Source: Bacteroidales bacterium
Lineage (GTDB): Bacteria; Bacteroidota; Bacteroidia; Bacteroidales; UBA932
Length of the DNA: 47,826 nucleotides
Assembly: GCA_024401855.1 (NCBI GenBank)
Contig: JAKSKH010000015.1
Location: forward strand, 1 to 47,826
Direction of reading: 5' to 3'
In this document: one piece after another, positions 24,373 through 33,598 of the stretch
Layout of the letters: every line of letters starts with the position of its first letter
Numbering within the stretch: position 1 is the first letter of the stretch
Position numbers and translations under genes: made by a program
Notes under the pieces: model-generated
The model's input: only the letters and a program-made list of their open reading frames with translations
What the model was told of the DNA's origin: nothing
Database searches by the model: none

Positions 24373-25479
24373 ATGGATAATCAATTGAAAACGACTTGTC
24401 TGCATGGCTCTCACCTGGAGCTTGGCGCCAGGATGAGTCCTTTTGCCGGTTATGATATGCCCATTCAGTACAGTGGCATAGTCAATGAACACAACGCTGT
24501 CAGGAATGCATGCGGAGTCTTCGACGTTTCGCATATGGGAGAAATCTTCATTTCAGGTCCTGACGCCATGCGTTTTGTGAACCATGTGTTCACCAATGAT
24601 GTAACAGACCTCGGGGACGGGAAGATTCTCTATGGTATGTTGTGCTATCCCGACGGAGGGGTGGTTGACGATCTCCTCGTATATAAGGAATTTTCGAAGG
24701 ACCATTATCTTCTGGTTGTAAATGCCTCCAGTATAGAAAAGGATTATGCCTGGCTCATTGACAACAGTTCCTCATTCGATGTCGTCATTGACAACCAGTC
24801 CGACAGATGGGGGCAGATTGCAGTTCAGGGTCCCGAGTCGGAACAGGCCGTCGTTGACCTTCTCGGAATAGAAGAGATAAGGGACCTCTCTTTCTACACT
24901 TTCCTCGATGCCGTTGACGATGAAGGCAACCGCCTTATTGTAAGCCGTACCGGTTATACCGGAGAAGATGGTTTCGAGATATATGCATCGAACGCCATGA
25001 CCTGCGTTTTCTGGAAGGAACTTCTTGAAAACGGTGTTGTTCCATGCGGTCTCGGTTGCCGTGACACTCTCAGGTTCGAGGCCGGACTTCCGCTTTATGG
25101 TGATGAGCTCTCGGAAACGATATCCCCCGTGATGGCCGGACTTTCCATGTTCTGCAAGTTGGAAAAGGAGGAATTCATAGGGAAGGAGGCGCTTGTCGCC
25201 CAGAAACGCGACGGAGTTGAAAGGAAGCTTGTGGGCATTGAACTTGAGGACAATGCCATACCCCGGGCCGGTTACCCTGTGGAGCTTGAAGATGGGAAAC
25301 AGGTTGGAACAGTTACGACAGGATATCATTCCATAAGCCTTGACAAGAGCATTTGTTTCGCACTTGTGGATGCTTCATGCTCGGCGCTCGACACTGAGCT
25401 TTATGTCCGTATCCGCAAGCATGTCTTCAAGGGCAGAGTGGTCAGAAAAAGATTTTATCAAACAAACTACAAGAAATAA
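24373..25479 (+). CDS. gcvT: Glycine cleavage system T-protein (aminomethyltransferase)
   Basis: The 368-residue T-protein takes the aminomethyl group from lipoyl-GcvH, makes 5,10-methylene-tetrahydrofolate and releases ammonia. The folate-binding domain begins with MSPFAGYDMPIQY (21-33) and FDVSHMGE; the GGVVDDL segment near 95-101 holds the catalytic aspartate. The C-terminal barrel has SRTGYTGEDGFEIY near 192-205. It is the first recognised gene of the operon, four nucleotides-scale gap before gcvH. Confidence 0.97.
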   Translation: MDNQLKTTCLHGSHLELGARMSPFAGYDMPIQYSGIVNEHNAVRNACGVFDVSHMGEIFISGPDAMRFVNHVFTNDVTDLGDGKILYGMLCYPDGGVVDDLLVYKEFSKDHYLLVVNASSIEKDYAWLIDNSSSFDVVIDNQSDRWGQIAVQGPESEQAVVDLLGIEEIRDLSFYTFLDAVDDEGNRLIVSRTGYTGEDGFEIYASNAMTCVFWKELLENGVVPCGLGCRDTLRFEAGLPLYGDELSETISPVMAGLSMFCKLEKEEFIGKEALVAQKRDGVERKLVGIELEDNAIPRAGYPVELEDGKQVGTVTTGYHSISLDKSICFALVDASCSALDTELYVRIRKHVFKGRVVRKRFYQTNYKK

Positions 25480-25482
25480 CTT

Positions 25483-25860
25483 ATGAGCAAGATTCAGGAA
25501 GGACTCCTTTACAGTGAGTCACACGAATGGGTAAAGGTTGACGGAAACATTGCCATCATCGGCGTTTCCGATTTTGCACAGGAGGAAATGGGGGACATCA
25601 CTTATGTTGATATGCCCGATGAGGGTGACACCGTTTCCCGCAATGAGGAGTTCGGCGCTCTTGAGAGTGTCAAGGCTTCAAGCGAGCTGTATTCTCCCGT
25701 ATCCGGAACAGTTGTCGCCTGCAATTCCGAGGTGGAGGACAAACCGGAAATGATCAATGAATCTCCTTACACTGCATGGATAATCAAGGTCGAGATGGCG
25801 GATACCGCCGAACTTGATTCTCTCCTCGATGCCGCTTCATACGAGAAGGTAGCAAAGTAA
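25483..25860 (+). CDS. gcvH: Glycine cleavage system H-protein
   Basis: The lipoyl carrier of the complex, 125 residues. The lipoylated lysine is Lys64 in GALESVKASSELYSPVSG, and the N-terminus SESHEWVKVDG is typical. It starts three bases after gcvT stops and ends five before gcvPA. No lipoate ligase or lipoyl synthase gene is in this window, so lipoylation must be supplied from elsewhere. Confidence 0.97.
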   Translation: MSKIQEGLLYSESHEWVKVDGNIAIIGVSDFAQEEMGDITYVDMPDEGDTVSRNEEFGALESVKASSELYSPVSGTVVACNSEVEDKPEMINESPYTAWIIKVEMADTAELDSLLDAASYEKVAK

Positions 25861-25865
25861 ATATC

Positions 25866-27170
25866 ATGGGAGCATTCTGCTATTTTCCCCAGACAGGGGA
25901 AGATATCCGCAATATGCTGGGACGTATAGGCGTCGCTTCTCTCGATGACCTTTATTCTGACGTACCTGCGGATTTCATTTACAAGGGGGAGTATGACCTT
26001 CCTGCCGCGATGAGCGAGCAGCAGGTCCGCGATTATTTCGAAAGCCTCGCTTCAAGGAACACAAAGTTGAAAGTCCTTGTGGGACAGGGGGCATATGACC
26101 ATTATGTGCCTTCCGTGATTCCGTATATCACATCCCGTTCGGAGTTTCTCACCGCCTATACTCCGTATCAGTGTGAGATTTCCCAGGGTACTTTGAGATA
26201 CATCTTCGAGTGGCAGACGATGATATGCCGCCTTACCGGTCTTGATGTTGCCAACGCATCAATGTATGACGGTCCCACCGCAGCGGCGGAGGCAGTCAGG
26301 ATGTGCATTGCATGCACAAGGAAACGGAATACGGTCATCGTTTCCAAAAGGCTCCTTCCGAATGTGCTTGCCACAATAAGGACTTATGCCAAATATCCGG
26401 GAATCAAGCTTGTTGAAACCGACAATCTCAAGGAATCAGTCGCTGAAAATGCTGCCGATCTTGCAGGAGTCATCGTCCCTTCCATAGACCGTTATGGAAT
26501 AATATGCAATCTGGAAGGTGTTGCGGATTATGTTCATCAGGCAGGTGCGCTGCTTGTCGAATATTGCGATCCTTCCGCTCTGGCAGTTCTCAGGACTCCC
26601 TCCGAGTGGGGAGCCGACATTGCGGTAGGTGACGGTCAGAGTCTTGGAATTCCTCTCTGTTACGGAGGACCTTACGTGGGGTTCATGGCATGCCGTTCAG
26701 AATACATGAGGAAACTCCCGGGACGTATAGTCGGCCAGACATCCGATGCCTCGGGCAGACGTTGTTATGTGCTTACCCTTCAGGCGCGTGAACAGCATAT
26801 CCGTCGGGAGAAGGCTACTTCGAACATTTGTTCCAACGAGTCATTGATGGCTCTCTGGTGTACTGTATATCTTTCCATCATGGGCCCCCAGGGTATGAAG
26901 AGAGTTAACGATCTCTGCTGGTCCGGCGCCCATTATCTTTACAATGCCCTTCTTTCAACCGGCAAGTTCGAGAAGGCTGTTGATGGAGAATTCCTGAAAG
27001 AATTTGTTCTCAAGCCTCTGTGCCCCGTTGACGTGCTCCAGAAAAAGCTTTTGGATGCCGGATATTTCGCCGCGCTCCAGACTGAGGAGGGGTATGTCGC
27101 TTTCTGCGTGACCGAGAGACATTCCAGGGAAGAACTTGACAGGATTGTTAAATTAGTGGAGGAAATTTGA
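25866..27170 (+). CDS. gcvPA: Glycine decarboxylase P-protein subunit 1
   Basis: The N-terminal half (434 residues) of the PLP-dependent decarboxylase, encoded separately. It has the fold type I architecture but no PLP lysine, as expected for the alpha subunit. Characteristic segments include [15 protein letters not shown] (about 137-151) and [13 protein letters not shown] (about 263-276). With gcvPB it forms an alpha2beta2 enzyme. The two-gene form is best known from Thermus, Thermotoga and Bacillus; many Bacteroides have one long gcvP. Confidence 0.95.
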   Translation: MGAFCYFPQTGEDIRNMLGRIGVASLDDLYSDVPADFIYKGEYDLPAAMSEQQVRDYFESLASRNTKLKVLVGQGAYDHYVPSVIPYITSRSEFLTAYTPYQCEISQGTLRYIFEWQTMICRLTGLDVANASMYDGPTAAAEAVRMCIACTRKRNTVIVSKRLLPNVLATIRTYAKYPGIKLVETDNLKESVAENAADLAGVIVPSIDRYGIICNLEGVADYVHQAGALLVEYCDPSALAVLRTPSEWGADIAVGDGQSLGIPLCYGGPYVGFMACRSEYMRKLPGRIVGQTSDASGRRCYVLTLQAREQHIRREKATSNICSNESLMALWCTVYLSIMGPQGMKRVNDLCWSGAHYLYNALLSTGKFEKAVDGEFLKEFVLKPLCPVDVLQKKLLDAGYFAALQTEEGYVAFCVTERHSREELDRIVKLVEEI

Positions 27171-27172
27171 CC

Positions 27173-28537
27173 ATGAAGTACTACGATAAACTCATATTCG
27201 AGCTCTCGAAGTCAGGAAGAACAGGTTTTTCCCTTCCGGAAAGTGAGACATCCTGCGGGATTCCCGCTTCACTTTCAAGGATGTCTTCCGTTGAACTTCC
27301 CGAGGTAAGTGAGGTGGATGTTGTCAGGCATTACACAAACCTCAGCCAGATGAACTTCGGTGTCGACACGGGATTCTATCCTCTCGGCAGTTGTACGATG
27401 AAATACAATCCCAAGATCAATGAGGAGATTGTCCCCGCTTTCAATGGCATTCATCCGCTCCAGCCGGTTGAAACCGTGTCAGGAATAGAGGAGGTATATG
27501 AAAGGATGGACAGTTCTCTTGCGGCCATCACCGGAATGAAGCATTTCACCTTCCTTCCCTGTGCGGGCGCCCACGGAGAACTTACCGGTCTCATGCTGAT
27601 GCGCGAATACCATCTGAACAGGGGGGATCTTGCCAGGACAAAGGTTATAGTTCCCGACAGCGCTCATGGCACCAATCCTGCCAGCGCGGCTGTCTGCGGC
27701 CTTGAAATTGTTCAGGTGAAGTCAAATGAGAACGGACTCGTCGATGTTGAGGACCTTAAACCTCTTCTTGGTCCTGACATTGCAGGAATAATGATGACCA
27801 ACCCCAATACTCTTGGTCTTTTTGAGAAGGATATCAGGGAGATTGCCTCTCTTGTACATGACTGTGGCGGACTGCTTTATTATGACGGCGCCAACATGAA
27901 TCCTCTCCTGGGCGTTGTAAGGCCCGGAGACATGGGATTTGATATCATGCATCTGAACCTTCACAAAACATTCTCCACCCCTCATGGAGGCGGAGGACCA
28001 GGTTCAGGTCCCGTAGGTGTTGCCGATAAGCTTGTACCTTATCTCAACATCCCGCGCACAAGCGGTTTCCACGGCAATTTTGCGGTTATTCTCAGGGCAT
28101 ACGCATATATACTTATGCTTGGCCGTGAGAATATCAGAATGGCCGGAAAACTTGCAACGCTAGGCGCCAACTATATCAAGGAATCCCTTAAGGATTGCTA
28201 CAAGCTTCCTATAAGCAGTGTATGCAAGCATGAGTTTGTTTTTGATGGTCTTCTGAATGACAATGGAGTCAGCACCCTAGATGTGGCCAAACGTCTTCTC
28301 GATTACGGGTTCCACGCACCTACCATTTATTTCCCTCTGCTTTTCCATCAGGCTATAATGATAGAGCCTACGGAAACTGAGTCGAAAGAGACCCTGGATG
28401 CTTTCATTGATGTCATGAGGACTATTGCAAAAGAAGCGGAGGAAAATCCGGATATGCTTCACAACGCCCCGCACAACACTCCCATAGGACGTCCTGATGA
28501 GACTACGGCAGCCCGTCAGCCAATCCTTCATGCTTAG
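27173..28537 (+). CDS. gcvPB: Glycine decarboxylase P-protein subunit 2
   Basis: The catalytic PLP subunit (454 residues). The PLP Schiff-base lysine is Lys265 in [16 protein letters not shown], and the glycine-rich loop [12 protein letters not shown] follows. Other segments: [21 protein letters not shown] near 60 and [12 protein letters not shown] near 161. I chose the ATG at 27173, two bases after the gcvPA stop, over a TTG at 27167. Transcription probably ends at the hairpin at 28566-28606. Confidence 0.96.
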   Translation: MKYYDKLIFELSKSGRTGFSLPESETSCGIPASLSRMSSVELPEVSEVDVVRHYTNLSQMNFGVDTGFYPLGSCTMKYNPKINEEIVPAFNGIHPLQPVETVSGIEEVYERMDSSLAAITGMKHFTFLPCAGAHGELTGLMLMREYHLNRGDLARTKVIVPDSAHGTNPASAAVCGLEIVQVKSNENGLVDVEDLKPLLGPDIAGIMMTNPNTLGLFEKDIREIASLVHDCGGLLYYDGANMNPLLGVVRPGDMGFDIMHLNLHKTFSTPHGGGGPGSGPVGVADKLVPYLNIPRTSGFHGNFAVILRAYAYILMLGRENIRMAGKLATLGANYIKESLKDCYKLPISSVCKHEFVFDGLLNDNGVSTLDVAKRLLDYGFHAPTIYFPLLFHQAIMIEPTETESKETLDAFIDVMRTIAKEAEENPDMLHNAPHNTPIGRPDETTAARQPILHA

Positions 28538-28559
28538 TTATACCTCAGATAAAATTTAT

Positions 28560-29219
28560 TCAGATCTTTCCGTTCCTGGTCATTCCAAGAACGGAAAGTT
28601 TTTTTTCATCAACCCTGAAGCGGATTTCATATCCGCTGTAATTCATTCCGTATGTTTTTTCGGGACTGTTCTGATAGTGAGGTCTCGGGTCCTGTTCAAG
28701 CGCCTGAACAAGTCCTTCGATATCCTCCAGATCTTCAGGCAGGTTCTCCGGCAGGAAAACCTCCAGTTTCTCCCACTCCCTCCTTTCTACGAATCCGCAG
28801 CGGACATCTGTGTGGGAATCGGTATATTCTATATATGGCTTGATGTCATATATCGGAGTCCCGTCCGCAAGGTCGGCTCCGGAAACGAGTATTGAATTGT
28901 TCTCTATCTTTTCCAATCTGACGGATGAGAGTCCTAATCTGTTCGGTCTGAAAGGGGATCTGGAGGCGAATACTCCGACCCTCTCATTCCCTCCCAGTCT
29001 CGGGGGCCTTACCGTCAGTCCACCTTCTTCATTCATGCTGAAGCCCCAGACAAGCCATATGTATTCAAATCCTTCCAGACCTCTCACTGCATCCGGAGAG
29101 GAGAATTCAGATGTGAATTCAATTCTGCCCTTCAGTCCCGGCGCAAGTCCTGCCTGACGCGGAATACCGAACTTTTCCTTGAAAGGGGAGCGGAAGAATG
29201 CAACCGGTCTAATTTCCAT
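28560..29219 (-). CDS. trmO: tRNA m6t6A37 methyltransferase TrmO
   Basis: An S-adenosylmethionine-dependent enzyme (219 residues) of the TrmO/TsaA/YaeB family that N6-methylates t6A37 in tRNA-Thr(GGU). The N-terminal beta-barrel contains RPVAFFRSPFKEKFGIPRQ (about 4-22) and later LGGNERVGVFASRSPFRPNRLGLS (about 86-109), the family signature. A C-terminal domain follows residue 150. I chose the ATG at 29219, which overlaps the M23 gene by 11 bases, over one 33 bases upstream. It is the last gene of the acyl-ligase operon. Its final codons are shared with the gcv terminator. Confidence 0.9.
   Translation of the reverse strand: MEIRPVAFFRSPFKEKFGIPRQAGLAPGLKGRIEFTSEFSSPDAVRGLEGFEYIWLVWGFSMNEEGGLTVRPPRLGGNERVGVFASRSPFRPNRLGLSSVRLEKIENNSILVSGADLADGTPIYDIKPYIEYTDSHTDVRCGFVERREWEKLEVFLPENLPEDLEDIEGLVQALEQDPRPHYQNSPEKTYGMNYSGYEIRFRVDEKKLSVLGMTRNGKI
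28566..28606 (+). terminator. Intrinsic terminator of the gcv operon, inside the trmO 3' end
   Basis: A 14-bp stem (28566-28579 with 28585-28598, one G-T pair) closes a five-base loop and is followed by eight T at 28599-28606. It is oriented for the plus strand, 28 bases after gcvPB. The same bases encode the last codons of trmO on the other strand. Confidence 0.85.
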
Positions 29220-30435
29220 TCCGCTCCGCAACAGGTGTTGAAAGACTGTCAAGCTGTTTCATATAACAGTCATATTGTCTGTTGAATTCTTCCAGATATT
29301 TCTTTTCGAGCGGTTCTGCGCTGGGAGAATCGAGTTTCAGGGGATCGAGAGGCTTGCCGTTCTTCCATATCCTGAAGTCAAGATGGGGCCCCGTAGAGTG
29401 ACCTGTTGAACCTACATATCCTATAAGGTCTCCCTGATGGACCAGAGATCCCGTGCGTATTCCCTTAGCGAACCCGGACAGGTGCATATAGCAGCTCTCG
29501 TATCCCTGTGGATGTTTGATCCTTATTCTGTTTCCGCCTCCGGACGGATCCCATCCGCATGCGGATACCTTCCCTTCGCCAATGGCATGTACAGGTGTGC
29601 CCTTGGGCGCCGCATAATCAACTGCCGTGTGAGGCTTTACTTTTCCGGTTATCGGGTGTTTTCTGGCATATGTGAAGCGACTGCTTATCCTGTTGTATTT
29701 CAGAGGGGCTTTCAGAAACATTCTCTTCAGGCTGGCTCCGTCCTTGCCCCAATATGTCGTTCCTTTGCCTATGTCATACCTCATGGCGGCCACCTCGTGC
29801 TTGCCTGAGTTGAAGAGACAGAAATGAATCGTATCAACTTTGAAGACCTCTCCTTCGCATAAGGTCTGGGTGAAGAATATCCTGAACCTGTCTTCTTCCT
29901 GCAGACCGAAGAAGTTGACGCTCCATTGATATATATCCGCCAGTTCCGCAATCAGCAGGGGAGAGGCTCCGGCCTTGATCATATCATTCCAGAGTGACTC
30001 CCGGATTATGACGTCTGCAAATCTTTTCTCCTGCACCGTAGGCTTGTCCACGTTCTTGACGAAAAGTGAATCATTGCAGTGGAAGACCGTGGAACGTACC
30101 ATGTTGTTATGATAAACGATATACTCCAGAGTGTGCAGTGAGTCTGTGCTGTAGAATGCCTCGAACCGGTTACCTGCCCTTAGTTTCCGGACATCGAATA
30201 CTGTGTCGCAAAGCTTGGTCAGTCTGTATCCGTCGGCATTCGTCATACCAAGACGGTTGACAAGCTTGCTGAAAGTTTCCCCTTCCTTCACACTTGAGCT
30301 GTCTATTTGGAAGTCTTCCGTAAAAAAACCGTAAATGGATGGTTCACGCTGTACTTCTTCTCCTTTTTCCTGTTTTTTTCCGCAACTGCATACCGCCAGG
30401 ATCATTGCGGTAAGTATCATCATTTTTCTTTTCAT
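29209..30435 (-). CDS. M23-family peptidoglycan endopeptidase lipoprotein
   Basis: A 408-residue envelope protein. The lipobox ends VCSC (Cys18). A LysM/OapA-like N-terminal region (about 47-110) and a second regulatory domain (about 130-225) precede the M23 domain (about 250-375), the three-part layout of MepM/ShyA-type enzymes. Zinc and catalytic motifs are HTAVD (His269, Asp273), His318 in CYMHLSG, and HLD at 351-353 where most enzymes have HLH. The third zinc ligand thus appears to be Asp353. It starts one base after the outer-membrane barrel gene, suggesting joint envelope work. Confidence 0.88.
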   Translation of the reverse strand: MKRKMMILTAMILAVCSCGKKQEKGEEVQREPSIYGFFTEDFQIDSSSVKEGETFSKLVNRLGMTNADGYRLTKLCDTVFDVRKLRAGNRFEAFYSTDSLHTLEYIVYHNNMVRSTVFHCNDSLFVKNVDKPTVQEKRFADVIIRESLWNDMIKAGASPLLIAELADIYQWSVNFFGLQEEDRFRIFFTQTLCEGEVFKVDTIHFCLFNSGKHEVAAMRYDIGKGTTYWGKDGASLKRMFLKAPLKYNRISSRFTYARKHPITGKVKPHTAVDYAAPKGTPVHAIGEGKVSACGWDPSGGGNRIRIKHPQGYESCYMHLSGFAKGIRTGSLVHQGDLIGYVGSTGHSTGPHLDFRIWKNGKPLDPLKLDSPSAEPLEKKYLEEFNRQYDCYMKQLDSLSTPVAERNGN

Positions 30436-30436
30436 A

Positions 30437-31735
30437 TCAGAAAATGTAATTTATGGATGTCGCTATGCCCAACGGGCCGTCATTTCTGTTGAATGCCTTG
30501 GCAATTTCCAAGGAGAGTATGTAATTCTTGTCCATTCCAAGCTTGAAACCCAGACCGGCACTCTGGTGCAGCCTTCCTGAAAGTTCCTTCAGTTTTGACA
30601 GGCTCTCTCCGGTTGCTTTTGAAATCTCTTCCAGTTTGTATGGCTGGACAATCGCTCCTATGTCATAGAAAGGATTTGTAGCTACGAAGAAGTCCATTCC
30701 AGCTATCTTGAATTTGAACAGTCTGAATCTGGCCTCAAAATTGGCCCATGCATATCCGTCTCCAACCAGTCTTCCTCCCGCCACGCCTCTTATCGTATTC
30801 TGTCCGCCCAGACCGTCAGTGAACGATTGCTTCTGAACCAGCGAGTAAATGTTCTGCTGTATGAAGAACGGAGCCTTCCCTGCTACGGTGCCCTGGTATG
30901 CAAGATGATAGGCCAGGGTGAACCAGTCAGGCCCCGGGGTTATGTAGTGCCTGAAATGCGCGCACAGTTTTGCAAATGCATAGCCTGTACGGAATATGTC
31001 GGGAGATGCGTTGAGATATACGTCCGCACATATGCCTTTCGTAGGGGCCGGTTCGAAATCTCTCGTGTCGTAATTTGCTCCAGCCTTGATTTCCGCAATC
31101 CATCCTTTTATTTCATCGTCGCCTATTACACCTGTTTGTCTGTAGAAATGATAAAGGCTGTTTTCTCCGTCATATTTCTTGCTTATGGTTTCGTATGTGT
31201 CGTAGTATGATACGGAAAGCCCCGCAACCCAGTTGAAGTTCCTGACGATTTTTCCCTGGAACACGGTGACTATCCTGGCCATATCCCGGCCGTGGCTGTA
31301 GTAGGCGACACCGTTCCGCAGGTCCTGGCTCCTGTCATAAGTGACAACGTCTCCTCCGAAACCGTAGAAATTGTATAACGGATCCTTCTGCCAGGAAATG
31401 ACTGCCGCTATCCTCACTCCCGGAATCAGATGCTCCGAATCGTAGCTGGTATGGATCATACTGCGACCTCCGAAGAAATATGATGTTTCCAGGCGGAATT
31501 TATGAAGGTAATCAGGGAAAAGTGATGGCTTACGGCCGTAGTCGTAAATGTCGAGGTTCGCTCCCAGATGCAAGCCAAGGTCGCTGTTATATGATATGAC
31601 CGGAAGCGGGATGAACTGCCAGCCCTCCGGCGTTTTCTCCTGCACGGCGTTTTCCTGTGCGAAAGAGAAAGCCGGAATTAACAGCATTAAGGAAATCACT
31701 GCCGGAATTCTGAAATGCATCTGACGAAAATGCAT
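30437..31735 (-). CDS. BamA/TamA-like outer-membrane barrel protein
   Basis: A 432-residue protein with a signal peptide (about 6-26, ending SFAQ) and mostly amphipathic beta strands. The C-terminal half carries the Omp85-like segment TIRGVAGGRLVGDGYAWANFEARF (the VRGY-type loop) near 305-328. It ends in INYIF, with the terminal aromatic of outer-membrane barrels. No POTRA domains fit in the roughly 30 residues before the first strand, so it is not BamA itself. A second ATG 15 bases downstream is a possible start. It is one base from the ACP gene stop. The role may be lipid or protein transport. Confidence 0.78.
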   Translation of the reverse strand: MHFRQMHFRIPAVISLMLLIPAFSFAQENAVQEKTPEGWQFIPLPVISYNSDLGLHLGANLDIYDYGRKPSLFPDYLHKFRLETSYFFGGRSMIHTSYDSEHLIPGVRIAAVISWQKDPLYNFYGFGGDVVTYDRSQDLRNGVAYYSHGRDMARIVTVFQGKIVRNFNWVAGLSVSYYDTYETISKKYDGENSLYHFYRQTGVIGDDEIKGWIAEIKAGANYDTRDFEPAPTKGICADVYLNASPDIFRTGYAFAKLCAHFRHYITPGPDWFTLAYHLAYQGTVAGKAPFFIQQNIYSLVQKQSFTDGLGGQNTIRGVAGGRLVGDGYAWANFEARFRLFKFKIAGMDFFVATNPFYDIGAIVQPYKLEEISKATGESLSKLKELSGRLHQSAGLGFKLGMDKNYILSLEIAKAFNRNDGPLGIATSINYIF

Positions 31736-31736
31736 T

Positions 31737-31976
31737 CTACTTGATTGCTCCGGCTATGAATTCAACTACCTCTCCAACTGTTGAAAAAGGTTGGGCCGTT
31801 TCAAACTGGATGTTGAATTTCTGTTCTGCGGCCAGGGAAACGAGGAGCATTGAGAGAGAATCTATGCCCAGTTCCGAAACCAGTTCCGTCTGCATTGTTA
31901 CACCGCTCATGTCCTGTTTGGGCTTGACAGTACCAAGCACCTCTTTCAGTCCTTCCAGTATTTCTTCTTTATTCAT
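31737..31976 (-). CDS. Acyl carrier protein, stand-alone
   Basis: A 79-residue carrier protein. Ser40 in LGIDSLSML is the predicted phosphopantetheine site. Acidic residues surround helix II. I chose the ATG at 31976; the frame is open further upstream but that part lies within the ligase gene. It starts five bases after the ligase stop. Located away from any fab gene and beside an adenylating enzyme, it is more likely a dedicated carrier than the housekeeping AcpP. Confidence 0.88.
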   Translation of the reverse strand: MNKEEILEGLKEVLGTVKPKQDMSGVTMQTELVSELGIDSLSMLLVSLAAEQKFNIQFETAQPFSTVGEVVEFIAGAIK

Positions 31977-31981
31977 AATTG

Positions 31982-33475
31982 CTATTGATTGCGTGAAACC
32001 TTCATTGCGCCGGTACGCTTGAAATCGTCTTTTCTTACTGTTATCCTGCTTATTCTGTGAGTGGTGGGGAGCGTCTTGTTTATATCTGCCACAAGATTCT
32101 TGAAGAAAGCCTCCACTTCGTCCCATCCCTTGCCTTCAAAAGCCGCCATCTGAGGCAGTATTTCTATTGCGATGCAGGGATTGCCGTCGGAACTGTCTTC
32201 CTTTACAAGGCAGTCCTTGAGCGCATTGCATTTGTAGAACGGCTCCTCGATGCTTTCCGGTGACACGTTTTCTCCGTTAGGGAGGATTATAAGATTCTTG
32301 ATTCGTCCGACTATGTAAAGGAATCCGTCTTCGTCAAAACGTCCGAGATCCCCGGTTTTAAGCCAACCGTCTTCGGTCAGAGTCTCCCTTGTCTTCTCCG
32401 GTTCTCCGTAATAACCGAGGAATACGTTGTCTCCTCTGAACCAGATTTCTCCATTAACTATTTTTACTTCCTGTTCGGGATATATCTTTCCTACTGATGT
32501 CGGCTTTTCCTTTACGTTCACATTCCCGGATGTGAGATTGGCCCCCTCTGTCATACCATAGCCCGCGAGCAGGGATATTCCAAGTTCATCGAATGCCGAT
32601 ATGAGTCTTGGCGGAACGTTTGCAGCTCCTGATATTATCATCTTCAACTTTCCTCCCAGGAACTGCGGACCGTACATTTTTGTAAGTCCGTAAAGTATGT
32701 CGCACAGACCGGGCACCAGTACAAGGTCGGTAGGTTGGATTACCGGAATTCTGCCTATCGTGGCCTTCATGTCCTCTGCGGCGAACCACTGGGCTCCCGA
32801 GAACAGAACCGCAAGTGTTCCGCGGACAATTCCGAATATGTGGCTGAGCGGAAGGAAACCGATGTACCTGTGTCCTTCACCAAGTACGCTTCCGGGTGCA
32901 AATACACCGTTGAGCGCGCCTCTCATAAGTGCCCTGTGCGGGAGGACGGCCCCTTTGGGGGCTCCCGTCGTACCTCCTGTGAAAAAAATAGCGGCGGGAT
33001 CATCCTTGCTTACCGCTGCAACAGGAGCAGGGCTGTCTGCCATGGATGAGGATGGAATGATTCTGCAGGGTACTCCTGCAGCAGCCTCCTTGAATTCATC
33101 CCTGACCGCAATAACGCTTACCCCGAATTTTACGCAGGAACCGGCGACGGCAGGGGCCGGAAGCTGTGCGGGAAGCATGATGGCGACATAACCTGCGGAT
33201 GTGACTGCAAGGAACATTTCTACAGCATCGATGGATGATCGCTCCCAAATGGCCACTTTGTCTCCTTTTTGCAAACCGAGGTCATTCAGGTATGACCTTT
33301 TTCTTGCAATTCTATCCGCCATTTCTTTGTATGAGTAGTTGTTGACGGAATCAGAAAGCGCAGGTCTGGAGGTCCATTTCTCCTCAATCCATTTTACGAA
33401 TTCCGGAATAGTCGGGATATAGTGTAATTGTGCCAGTTCCTCTTTGGGAAGCAGGTCATGAAAATAATTACCCAT
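31982..33475 (-). CDS. AMP-forming acyl-CoA/acyl-ACP synthetase
   Basis: A 497-residue member of the ANL adenylating family that activates a carboxylic acid with ATP and passes it to a thiol. Motifs in order: the P-loop FTGGTTGAPKG near 168-178, YGMTEG near 305-310, GDLGRFDEDGFLYIVGR near 378-394 and the C-terminal catalytic Lys492 (RTGAMK). The partner thiol is probably the ACP encoded next, so an acyl-ACP ligase role is likely. The acid could be a fatty acid. It is first in the five-gene operon, with a TATCTTTG box about 38 bases upstream. Confidence 0.9.
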   Translation of the reverse strand: MGNYFHDLLPKEELAQLHYIPTIPEFVKWIEEKWTSRPALSDSVNNYSYKEMADRIARKRSYLNDLGLQKGDKVAIWERSSIDAVEMFLAVTSAGYVAIMLPAQLPAPAVAGSCVKFGVSVIAVRDEFKEAAAGVPCRIIPSSSMADSPAPVAAVSKDDPAAIFFTGGTTGAPKGAVLPHRALMRGALNGVFAPGSVLGEGHRYIGFLPLSHIFGIVRGTLAVLFSGAQWFAAEDMKATIGRIPVIQPTDLVLVPGLCDILYGLTKMYGPQFLGGKLKMIISGAANVPPRLISAFDELGISLLAGYGMTEGANLTSGNVNVKEKPTSVGKIYPEQEVKIVNGEIWFRGDNVFLGYYGEPEKTRETLTEDGWLKTGDLGRFDEDGFLYIVGRIKNLIILPNGENVSPESIEEPFYKCNALKDCLVKEDSSDGNPCIAIEILPQMAAFEGKGWDEVEAFFKNLVADINKTLPTTHRISRITVRKDDFKRTGAMKVSRNQ

Positions 33476-33512
33476 AGTATATAAACTTCTTTATTTGAAT
33501 CGTGTTATCCTT

Positions 33513-33520
33513 CAAAGATA
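33513..33520 (-). promoter_or_regulatory. -7 box (TATCTTTG) of the acyl-ligase operon
   Basis: TATCTTTG on the minus strand fits TAnnTTTG and leads to the ATG at 33475 with a 37-base gap. Confidence 0.5.
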
Positions 33521-33532
33521 GGAAAAATTATT

Positions 33533-33540
33533 TATTTTTG
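33533..33540 (+). promoter_or_regulatory. -7 box (TATTTTTG) of the M13 peptidase
   Basis: TATTTTTG fits TAnnTTTG, 58 bases before the ATG at 33599. The leader that follows contains the palindrome at 33566-33577. Confidence 0.5.
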
Positions 33541-33565
33541 CACGCGTTTTCCTCTATGGACCTAT

Positions 33566-33577
33566 ACGTTTAAACGT
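33566..33577 (+). repeat. Perfect 12-bp palindrome ACGTTTAAACGT in the M13 leader
   Basis: ACGTTTAAACGT equals its own reverse complement. It lies about 22 bases before the M13 peptidase ATG and downstream of its -7 box. It could be a regulator site in the transcribed leader. Confidence 0.4.
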
Positions 33578-33598
33578 CAATCTTATAAACAAGATACA

